This document shows positions 1 to 5,415 of a stretch of 5,415 nt of DNA, piece by piece. How positions within the stretch are numbered: the stretch's first letter is position 1; every line of letters begins with the position of its first letter. The stretch is from an uncultured Bacteroidales bacterium (GTDB lineage Bacteria; Bacteroidota; Bacteroidia; Bacteroidales; Muribaculaceae). The position numbers and the translations under genes are program-made. The notes beneath the pieces are model-generated. The model did no database searches and was not told the DNA's origin. It worked only from the letters and a program-made list of their open reading frames with translations. The stretch covers positions 1-5,415 of the forward strand of contig CAMWUH010000156.1 in the NCBI GenBank assembly GCA_947177325.1, given 5' to 3'.

Positions 1-204
1 TTCGAGGTGGTTAAGATTACCAGGCTTCCCTTCTTTAGCTCCATCGAGGTCAACCAGATGAAGGCGTGTAAAACCATGGTCAATGAATTGTCGGGCCATG
101 TCGACGGGCGAGGCTGAGTAGTCGGTGACGCGCGAATAGTCACCTTGCGACAGCCTGACGCATTTGCCGTTGATTATATCGATTGCCGGAATAATCTGTG
201 TCAT
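1..204 (-). CDS. hisA: HisA, ProFAR isomerase (N-terminal part; cut by window edge)
   Basis: This is the first 68 codons of 1-(5-phosphoribosyl)-5-[(5-phosphoribosylamino)methylideneamino]imidazole-4-carboxamide isomerase, the cytoplasmic TIM-barrel enzyme that performs the Amadori rearrangement (ProFAR to PRFAR) and supplies the substrate of HisH-HisF. The reading frame is open to the left edge; the family is usually about 240 residues, so roughly the first quarter is present. Visible motifs are the first barrel strand IIPAID with the expected catalytic Asp at residue 9, the VRLSQGDY segment at 16-23, and HLVDLDGAKEG at 49-59, the second strand and phosphate-side loop typical of HisA. The ATG at 204-202 overlaps the hisH stop codon as ATGA, which fixes the start. 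HisF shares this fold, but HisF usually begins with a KRIIPCLD-type motif, so HisA is the better call. The truncation comes from the window and does not indicate a broken gene. Confidence 0.95.
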   Translation of the reverse strand, partial: MTQIIPAIDIINGKCVRLSQGDYSRVTDYSASPVDMARQFIDHGFTRLHLVDLDGAKEGKPGNLNHLE

Positions 205-797
205 AGCGAGAGAAAATTTTTGAGGATTTTTTCGCCGGTGTCACCACTCTTTTCGGGGTGGAATTGGGTGGCATAGAAATTTTCATATTTCAGGGCTGCG
301 CTAAACATAAAGCCTTCCTTTCCGAAGCGCGTTGTTGCTATGGTGTCAGGACAAAGTGGAGCATAGTAAGAGTGCACGTAGTAGACCCACTCTCCGGGGT
401 CTATCCCTTTGAATAGTTTTGATTCCATGTTGGCCAGAGTATTCCAACCCATGTGGGGAATTTTATCATCAGCAGATGTTGACACGAAACGGCACACCTT
501 GGCATCGAATATTCCGAGGCCGTCGACATCGCCTTCAGCAGTGTGGCGGCACAGAACCTGCATGCCAACACAAATGCCTAGCAACGGGTGGCGCAGTCGG
601 CGAATGGTTTCAGCCAATCCTGACTCTCGCAATCGGGCAATAGCTTCGCCGGCATGCCCCACGCCGGGTAGCAACACTCGGTCTGCTTTGGCGATCTCGT
701 CGGGGTTACTTGTGAGAAAGAACTCTGCACCAAGTCGGCGCAGTGCGTTTTCAACCGAATGAATATTGCCTGTGTTGTAGTCGATAATTGCAATCAT
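201..797 (-). CDS. hisH: HisH, glutamine amidotransferase subunit of IGP synthase
   Basis: This is the class I (triad) glutaminase subunit of imidazole glycerol phosphate synthase. It hydrolyses glutamine and passes ammonia to HisF, which makes IGP and AICAR from PRFAR. The 198 residues match the usual length of about 200. The catalytic triad is complete: Cys76 in the nucleophile elbow GICVGMQ (74-80), then His180 and Glu182 in QFHPEKSG. Other family signatures are the oxyanion-region PGVG at 44-47, PHMGWN at 114-119 and YYVHSYY at 139-145, which lies at the HisF-facing side in known structures. The ATG at 797-795 overlaps the hisB stop as ATGA, and the TGA at 203-201 overlaps the hisA start in the same way. 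Its partner HisF is not in the window and would be expected just past hisA. Nothing suggests damage. Confidence 0.98.
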   Translation of the reverse strand: MIAIIDYNTGNIHSVENALRRLGAEFFLTSNPDEIAKADRVLLPGVGHAGEAIARLRESGLAETIRRLRHPLLGICVGMQVLCRHTAEGDVDGLGIFDAKVCRFVSTSADDKIPHMGWNTLANMESKLFKGIDPGEWVYYVHSYYAPLCPDTIATTRFGKEGFMFSAALKYENFYATQFHPEKSGDTGEKILKNFLSL

Positions 798-1894
798 AGC
801 AAACCTTTGCTTGAGGGAAGTGAATAATTAAACGGGTCGCGATGCTTGGCTGCTCGCAGTGCGCGGGCAAATCCCTTGAAAATGCTCTCGGCCAAGTGAT
901 GGTTATTGTTGCCTCGGGCAACAATGTGCAGATTAGACTCCATTGCAGTGGCGAGCGAGTGGAAGAAGTGACGAAACATCTCGGTAGGCACGTCGCCCAC
1001 ATATTCGCGAGTGAACTCAACGTCCCATTCCAACTGGGCGCGACCACCGAAGTCGAGTAACACCATTGCCCGGCAGTCGTCCATCGGAAGCACAAATCCA
1101 TAGCGGTCAATTCCCCGCTTGTCGCCCAATGCTTCTTTGATAGCTTTGCCCAAAGCAATGGCAACATCTTCGATAGTGTGGTGCTCGTCAACGTCGAGAT
1201 CGCCCCGGCAGGTTAGATTGAGAGATAAAGCACCGTGGTGAGGTAACTGGTCGAGCATGTGGTCGAAGAATCGCAGACCTGTTGATATAGTTGATGGGGC
1301 AGTGGAGTCAAAGTCGAGCTGCAAATTGATGTCGGTTTCCGACGTTTTGCGGCTAATTTCCACTCTCCGTCCTTGCGAATGCAAAAAGCCGGCTATTTCG
1401 TGCCAATCGGTTGTGGCTAAAGCAACTCCCTCGGGAGCATCATCCTTCTCACCTACAAAGATTGCGTTGCATCCCAAATTTCGGGCTAAGGCAACGTCGG
1501 TGGGGCGGTCGCCGATGACGTAAGATTGGCTCATATTGTAGCTGCCGTCAAGGTAGGCGGTCAGCATAGCGGTGCCGGGCTTTCGTGTAGGAGCATTATC
1601 TTCGGGAAGAGAGGGGTCGATGAAAATTGCATCAAATTTAACCCCCTCGGCTTCTAAGGTGTCGAGCATTAAGTTGTGAGGCCCTTGAAAATCTTCGGTG
1701 GGGAAGAGGTGGGTGCCGAGCCCATCCTGGTTGCTAACCATCACTAATTCCCAACCTCGATGCATCAACGAGCGAAGTGCAGAGATAGCTCCCGGCATAA
1801 AACGCAATTTCTCAAAGGAATCAATCTGATAATCTTCAGGCTCTCTGATGATAGTGCCGTCGCGGTCAATGAACAGTGCTTTCTTGGGTGTCAT
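794..1894 (-). CDS. hisB: HisB, bifunctional histidinol-phosphatase / IGP dehydratase
   Basis: This 366-residue fusion catalyses two steps: IGP dehydration to imidazole acetol phosphate (C-terminal domain) and histidinol phosphate hydrolysis (N-terminal domain). The N-terminal HAD phosphatase (about 1-165) has the DxDGT motif with Asp10 and Asp12, motif II as SNQDGLGT (54-61), Lys105 in RKP, and motif IV as GDRPTD with Asp129 and Asp133. The dehydratase (about 176-366) has FFDHMLDQ (209-216), DEHHTIED (236-243), a second metal-binding HHxxE at 332-336 and the terminal PSSKG (360-364). Length and architecture match the E. coli fusion (about 355 residues). The loop at 93-106, which carries Cys/His/Cys/Cys zinc ligands in E. 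coli HisB, has none of them here. The frame is open upstream to an ATG at 1972, and an ATG also lies at 1900. I chose 1894 because it overlaps the hisC stop as ATGA, like the other junctions, and puts the DxDGT motif at the usual distance from the N-terminus. Confidence 0.97.
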   Translation of the reverse strand: MTPKKALFIDRDGTIIREPEDYQIDSFEKLRFMPGAISALRSLMHRGWELVMVSNQDGLGTHLFPTEDFQGPHNLMLDTLEAEGVKFDAIFIDPSLPEDNAPTRKPGTAMLTAYLDGSYNMSQSYVIGDRPTDVALARNLGCNAIFVGEKDDAPEGVALATTDWHEIAGFLHSQGRRVEISRKTSETDINLQLDFDSTAPSTISTGLRFFDHMLDQLPHHGALSLNLTCRGDLDVDEHHTIEDVAIALGKAIKEALGDKRGIDRYGFVLPMDDCRAMVLLDFGGRAQLEWDVEFTREYVGDVPTEMFRHFFHSLATAMESNLHIVARGNNNHHLAESIFKGFARALRAAKHRDPFNYSLPSSKGLL

Positions 1895-2967
1895 TTCCAT
1901 TCGGTCAAAAGTTTTAGAAGGAGAGTGTTTTCTGCCGGAGTTCCAACAGTGATACGCAGACATCCCTCGCATCCCGCTACTCGGTTGCGGTTGCGCACCA
2001 GCACACCGCCGCCCGACAGATAGTCATAGATCTCATCGGGGTCGTCAAACCGGGCCAATATGAAATTGGCGTCGGATGGAAAAACCTCTTTAACCAACGG
2101 CAGATTATTGAGAGCAGCAACAAGCTTTTTTCGCTCATTGAGAATCTCCGCCACGTGAGTGGCAACATCGTCGGTTATGCGGCGGGCGATCTCCTGCTGT
2201 GTCGGGCCGTTGACATTATAGGGATATTTTACCATAGCAAAATAGCGTGCTACCAGTGGTGTGGCAAACGCCATTCCAACTCTCAGCGAGGCCAGTCCGC
2301 GGGCCTTGGAGAAGGTGCGGAGCACAATTATGTTTCTGTACTTCTCAATCAATTCTATTGCCGAGGGCTGACCGGAGAAATCGAAATAGGCCTCGTCAAC
2401 CACCACAATGCCATGGAAACGCTCGGCAAGCTCCGCAATAGAATCTAACGAGAAGGAGTTGGCCGTAGGGTTGTTAGGGGAGCAAATCCACATCAGACGT
2501 GAATTTTCATCGGCAGCCTCCAGCAGGGCTTCGACGCTGAGGGTGTAACCAGGATTGAGGGCTACTTGACGATACTCCACATCGTTGATTTGTGCCGCAA
2601 CGCCATAAACGCCGTAGGTAGGTGAAATAGCAATTGCATTGTCAATGCCGGGTCGGCAGAAAATGCGATAGCAAAGGTCGATAGCCTCATCGCTTCCGGC
2701 ACCACCTATAAACACCATCTCCGGCCGTCCGCCGAAATTCTCGGCTATCAGCTTCTTAAGCTCGCGTTGATGAGGGTCGGGGTAGCGGTTGAGACCGTTG
2801 TCATAGGGACTCTCGTTGGCATCAAGCCAAGCTGATATGCTGTGTTGACCGTCAAATTCATCGCGAGCGGTTGAGTATGGCTCCAGTGCGAGTATGTTGG
2901 GGCGGATGAGCTTCAGCAAATCACCGTCGGTTAATTTGTGAGCCGCCGAGTTGTTGGTAGTCGTCAT
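1891..2967 (-). CDS. hisC: HisC, histidinol-phosphate aminotransferase
   Basis: This PLP-dependent fold-type I aminotransferase converts imidazole acetol phosphate and glutamate to histidinol phosphate and 2-oxoglutarate, acting between the two activities of HisB. Its 358 residues fit the family (about 350-360). The Schiff-base lysine is Lys221 in TFSKARGLA (218-226). Asp191 and Tyr194 of DEAYFDF bind the cofactor, CSPNNPT lies at 162-168, and the substrate-binding Arg is Arg338 in LRITVGT (337-343). The N-terminal ANES (50-53) and RYPDP (61-65) motifs are also typical of HisC. GGAGSDEAID (88-97) replaces the more common GNGSDE form, a mild variation. The ATG at 2967-2965 overlaps the hisD stop as ATGA, and the TGA at 1893-1891 overlaps the hisB start likewise. 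Related aminotransferases can act on aromatic amino acids, but the position between hisD and hisB makes HisC secure. Confidence 0.98.
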   Translation of the reverse strand: MTTTNNSAAHKLTDGDLLKLIRPNILALEPYSTARDEFDGQHSISAWLDANESPYDNGLNRYPDPHQRELKKLIAENFGGRPEMVFIGGAGSDEAIDLCYRIFCRPGIDNAIAISPTYGVYGVAAQINDVEYRQVALNPGYTLSVEALLEAADENSRLMWICSPNNPTANSFSLDSIAELAERFHGIVVVDEAYFDFSGQPSAIELIEKYRNIIVLRTFSKARGLASLRVGMAFATPLVARYFAMVKYPYNVNGPTQQEIARRITDDVATHVAEILNERKKLVAALNNLPLVKEVFPSDANFILARFDDPDEIYDYLSGGGVLVRNRNRVAGCEGCLRITVGTPAENTLLLKLLTEWK

Positions 2968-4256
2968 TTCTTTAGATTGAGGTTTGATAAACGCACGTTG
3001 ACTGCTTCGGCGTGGGCATCTAATCCTTCGGCCTGCGCCATAGCCGTGATGGTTGGGGCTAAGGCAGTCAGTCCTTCGGATGTAAGCTCTTGCCAGGTGA
3101 TTTTGTGGATAAAGCTATCGATGTTGACCCCACTCAAAGAGCGTGCCCACCCGGAGGTCGGGAGCGTATGGTTGGTGCCTGAAGCGTAGTCGCCGGCGCT
3201 CTCCGGTGAGTAATTGCCGAGGAAAATGCTTCCGGCAGCGTGGATACGTGCAGCCACGGCGCGAGGAGTGTCGGTTGAAATTATCAGGTGTTCAGCGCCA
3301 TAGAGATTGGCAAAGTCGATGGCATCGCTGAGGTCGGAAATAACGATGATGCGGCTTTTTGACAACGAGCCTTCAACCGAGTCGCTACGGCTTAACAGTG
3401 CAGCCTGACGCTCAACTTCAGCTTTCACGTTATGGGCAAGTGTTTCGGAGTTAACCACGGCGATAGCCTGGCTATCAGGCCCGTGCTCGGCTTGTGAGAG
3501 CAGGTCGGCTGCCACAAACCCGGGGCGGGCTGTAGCATCGGCCATCACCATTACCTCGCTCGGTCCGGCCGGCATGTCAATTGCAACAGTAGTGCTTACC
3601 AACTGCTTGGCTTTGGTCACGAATCGATTACCGGGGCCGAATATTTTGTCAACCCGTGCTATTGTTTCAGTGCCGTAAGCCATCGCAGCAATAGCTTGAG
3701 CTCCTCCAATTTGGTAAAATTCGGTGACACCGCAAACTTTCGCAGCGTAAAGGATTTCGGCTTTAACCGGAAAATTCCCGGTGCGAGGGGTACAAAGCAC
3801 AATCTCATTACACCCGGCAATCTTTGCGGGCAAAGCGAGCATCAGCACGGTTGAAAACAGTGGTGCTCTTCCCCCCGGAATATAAAGCCCGACGCGATTT
3901 ATGGCAACCGGATGTTGTTCGCAAATAACTCCGGGTGCTGTTTCAACTTTTATGGGAGCCGGGCGTTGTGCTTGATGAAAACGACTGATATTGGCCGCAG
4001 CTTGGTTGATAGCCTCTTTCACATCAGGTGCAATTTGCTGCTCAGAATCCTCAATTTCGTCAGGAGAAATTCGGAGCGAAGAGAGTTCCGCACCATCAAA
4101 CTTCAGCGCGTATTCGCGCAAAGCTTCATCACCCCGCTCGGCAACGTCAGCCACGATCTGCTCCACCGAAGCAGTTACAGCGGCATCGTCGGCAGGAATG
4201 TTGCGGGCCGTCAGTGCAGCCCATTGCGAGCGCGAGGGGTTTATGATAATATCCAT
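2964..4256 (-). CDS. hisD: HisD, histidinol dehydrogenase
   Basis: This zinc enzyme performs the last two pathway steps, the NAD-dependent oxidation of L-histidinol through histidinal to histidine. The 430 residues match the usual length (about 430). Zinc ligands expected from the family are all present: Gln255 and His258 in SQAEHGP, Asp356 in SAGDYASG and His415 near the C-terminus. The catalytic Glu322-His323 pair sits in AEHLI. These positions run four lower than the E. coli numbering throughout, so the alignment is essentially collinear over that stretch. Further signatures are YIPGGR (125-130), IGGAQAIAAMAYGT (183-196) and FGPGNRFV (206-213). The start is well fixed: the ATG follows the hisG stop codon by a single codon (GTT), and that stop is in the same frame, so no longer start is possible. 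Its stop overlaps the hisC start as ATGA. Confidence 0.98.
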   Translation of the reverse strand: MDIIINPSRSQWAALTARNIPADDAAVTASVEQIVADVAERGDEALREYALKFDGAELSSLRISPDEIEDSEQQIAPDVKEAINQAAANISRFHQAQRPAPIKVETAPGVICEQHPVAINRVGLYIPGGRAPLFSTVLMLALPAKIAGCNEIVLCTPRTGNFPVKAEILYAAKVCGVTEFYQIGGAQAIAAMAYGTETIARVDKIFGPGNRFVTKAKQLVSTTVAIDMPAGPSEVMVMADATARPGFVAADLLSQAEHGPDSQAIAVVNSETLAHNVKAEVERQAALLSRSDSVEGSLSKSRIIVISDLSDAIDFANLYGAEHLIISTDTPRAVAARIHAAGSIFLGNYSPESAGDYASGTNHTLPTSGWARSLSGVNIDSFIHKITWQELTSEGLTALAPTITAMAQAEGLDAHAEAVNVRLSNLNLKK

Positions 4257-4259
4257 AAC

Positions 4260-5111
4260 TTATCTGATTGCATTTTCGAGAGCCAACACTAAAATGTCTT
4301 CAGCACCGAGCGCTTTGAGTTGCTCTATCTTATCCCATAACTGGTCTTGGTTGATAACAACATGGAGCGAATACCAACCCTCCTCTGCAAGAGGTACAAG
4401 CGTGGGGCTTTTCATGCCGGGAATAAGTTTGATAGCCTCGTCAACTCCTGAAGCCGGTATGTTCATCAACACATACTTCATGCCACGACTTTCTATTATA
4501 GACTTGAAGCGGAAGCAAAGTTTGTCAATGTCGGCAAGCTTCTCGGCGTCGAGTCCGGGTGTGGCAATCAAGGCTGCTTCGGAGAAAAATACTTGCTCTA
4601 CCTCAACCAAGCCGTTTTGCACCAGTGTGCCTCCGGATGAAACGATGTCGAAGATAGCATCAGCCATCCCTACGGCCGGGGCCACTTCAACTGACCCGGC
4701 TATCTCATGAATTTCGGCTTTGATACCCTGCTCTTGTAAATAAGAGTTGAGGATGCGAGGGTAAGATGTGGCGATGCGTCGGCCGTTAAACCATTCCACG
4801 CCCGTATAGGCTTCGCTTTTCGGCACGGCCAATGATATGCGGCAGCTACTGAAGCCGAGTTTCATCACTGTGTCAACCGCTTGCTGCTTTTCGGCAACTT
4901 CGTTGAGTCCGACAATGCCTATATCTGCCACCCCCATAGCCACAGCCTGGGGTATATCGTCATCGCGCAAATAAAGCACATCTAAAGGAAACCCTTTAGC
5001 GCGAGCCATTAATTTCCGTTGGCTCCCTGATATATTTATGCCGGCATCAGCCAGCAACGCAAGTGTATCTTCATTTAATCGGCCCTTGGCCTGAATTGCA
5101 ATCCTAAGCAT
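4260..5111 (-). CDS. hisG: HisG, ATP phosphoribosyltransferase (long form)
   Basis: HisG catalyses the committed first step, condensing ATP with PRPP to phosphoribosyl-ATP. The 283 residues make it the long form, with a two-lobed catalytic part (about 1-207) and a C-terminal ACT-like regulatory domain (about 210-283), the domain through which histidine inhibits long-form enzymes. It should therefore not need the HisZ partner required by short-form HisG. Visible signatures are the N-terminal LRIAIQAKGRL (2-12), GVADIGIVGLNEV (60-72), VEVAPAVGMADAI (141-153) and the PRPP-binding segment FDIVSSGGTL (154-163). The start is the only plausible one, because an in-frame TAA lies a few codons upstream (about 5127). 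No strong Shine-Dalgarno sequence precedes it, only a weak AGG about 12 bases upstream. It is the first gene of the operon in this window, and hisD begins 3 bases after its TAA. Confidence 0.98.
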   Translation of the reverse strand: MLRIAIQAKGRLNEDTLALLADAGINISGSQRKLMARAKGFPLDVLYLRDDDIPQAVAMGVADIGIVGLNEVAEKQQAVDTVMKLGFSSCRISLAVPKSEAYTGVEWFNGRRIATSYPRILNSYLQEQGIKAEIHEIAGSVEVAPAVGMADAIFDIVSSGGTLVQNGLVEVEQVFFSEAALIATPGLDAEKLADIDKLCFRFKSIIESRGMKYVLMNIPASGVDEAIKLIPGMKSPTLVPLAEEGWYSLHVVINQDQLWDKIEQLKALGAEDILVLALENAIR

Positions 5112-5200
5112 ATCTAAATTACCTGTTTAACCGCCTCCGTCGTGCGCTTACATATTATATAATGAGCAGTTGGAATAGATGGATGATGAATTAATTTCCA

Positions 5201-5208
5201 CAAATTTA
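5201..5208 (-). promoter_or_regulatory. Candidate Bacteroidota-type -7 promoter element for hisG
   Basis: Read on the minus strand this is TAAATTTG, an exact match to the TAnnTTTG -7 consensus known from Bacteroides housekeeping promoters. It lies about 90 bases before the hisG start, which would give a leader of roughly 85 nucleotides. No good TTTG -33 element is seen at the expected distance upstream (about 5228-5233), where the minus strand is instead A-rich. In AT-rich DNA an eight-base pattern with six fixed positions can easily occur by chance, so this is a suggestion based on motif and position only. Confidence 0.4.
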
Positions 5209-5220
5209 GCAATTTTATTT

Positions 5221-5228
5221 TAATTTTG
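5221..5228 (+). promoter_or_regulatory. Possible divergent -7 element (plus strand)
   Basis: TAATTTTG on the plus strand also fits TAnnTTTG and sits back to back with the minus-strand copy, 12 bases apart. No TTTG -33 element is present at the proper distance to its left. Transcription from it would run out of the window to the right through a stretch without a convincing gene. It may be chance in AT-rich DNA. Confidence 0.15.
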
Positions 5229-5415
5229 GCTCATTTTTAGGCTAAAGTTATTGACAATGGGTCAGATTTATCGTATTTCTATGTCTATTTGCTATATTTC
5301 AAGGAGATGCTTAAGGGTGAAATAATTGAAGTGAGATTTAACATTTCTTCCGAAAGTCAGATTTTCAAACAAAATTGCATAAAAATTTGTTTTAGAATTA
5401 AAAAGTAAGTAAATT

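Larger units (their letters stand above)
5112..5415. other. AT-rich non-coding region upstream of the his operon
   Basis: This 304-base stretch holds no convincing gene on either strand. From 5161 to the window end a hand count gives about 27% G+C, clearly lower than the coding part. Within it I see a candidate promoter facing hisG, a similar motif facing the other way, a perfect 10-base palindrome ATTATATAAT at 5154-5163, and a 7-base inverted repeat (TATTTCA at 5295-5301 with TGAAATA at 5318-5324). I see no rho-independent terminator, tRNA or recognisable riboswitch. It most likely carries the promoter and 5' leader of the operon; whether the neighbour to the right is divergent cannot be told. 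Confidence 0.75.

Noticed and set aside
1895..1972. N-terminal extension of hisB by 26 codons, starting at an ATG at 1972
   Set aside because: It lies wholly inside the 3' end of hisC, has no family resemblance, and would place the DxDGT motif too far from the N-terminus. The ATGA overlap start at 1894 fits all other junctions.
3991..4710. Long plus-strand open frame (239 codons) opposite hisG and hisD
   Set aside because: It is antisense to two well-supported genes, is Ser/Ala/Thr-rich as expected of a reverse-frame shadow, and shows no recognisable domain.
5112..5200. Classical His leader peptide with attenuator upstream of hisG
   Set aside because: Three CAT codons occur in one open frame, but there is no ATG to start it, no run of consecutive His codons like that of enterobacteria, and no GC-rich terminator hairpin with a U-tract.
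5251..5280. TTGACA at 5251-5256 as a sigma-70 type -35 box
   Set aside because: No good TATAAT follows at 16-18 bases, and a Bacteroidota host would not be expected to use this consensus.
5295..5324. Inverted repeat TATTTCA / TGAAATA as a terminator or operator
   Set aside because: The stem is only 7 AT-rich base pairs with a 16-base loop and no T-tract follows; it is weak enough to be chance.
5307..5408. 33-codon plus-strand open frame preceded by AAGGAG
   Set aside because: The purine run abuts the ATG with no proper spacing, Shine-Dalgarno use is weak in Bacteroidota, and the translated peptide is an unremarkable Lys/Ile-rich sequence such as AT-rich DNA yields by chance.

Overview
The window is the 5' part of a histidine biosynthesis operon, all on the minus strand. 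Read in the direction of transcription (right to left) it holds hisG, hisD, hisC, hisB, hisH and the first 68 codons of hisA, which runs off the left edge. Every gene is intact apart from that cut, and the key catalytic residues of each family can be seen.

The organism is most likely a member of the Bacteroidota (Bacteroidales-like). Four things point there: a long-form HisG; a fused bifunctional HisB whose phosphatase half has the Bacteroides-type loop without zinc ligands; no clear Shine-Dalgarno sequence before hisG; and a TAnnTTTG-type -7 promoter element upstream of hisG. This is inference from family resemblance, and genus cannot be fixed from the sequence alone.

Layout: 1-204 hisA (partial), 201-797 hisH, 794-1894 hisB, 1891-2967 hisC, 2964-4256 hisD, 4260-5111 hisG, and 5112-5415 an AT-rich non-coding region that holds the likely leader and promoter. 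The genes are extremely tightly packed. hisG and hisD are separated by 3 bases, and each of the other four junctions is the same 4-base ATGA overlap of start and stop codons, which suggests one mRNA with translational coupling.

Together the genes encode the committed first step (HisG), the isomerase step (HisA), half of the glutamine-dependent synthase (HisH), the dehydratase and phosphatase steps (HisB), the aminotransferase (HisC) and the final double oxidation (HisD). Still needed for the whole pathway are hisF and the hisI/hisE functions, which would be expected beyond the left edge.

I found no mobile element, CRISPR array, RNA gene or unknown protein system here. The points that merit a second look are modest: the missing zinc ligands in HisB, the run of identical overlaps, and the control region upstream of hisG.
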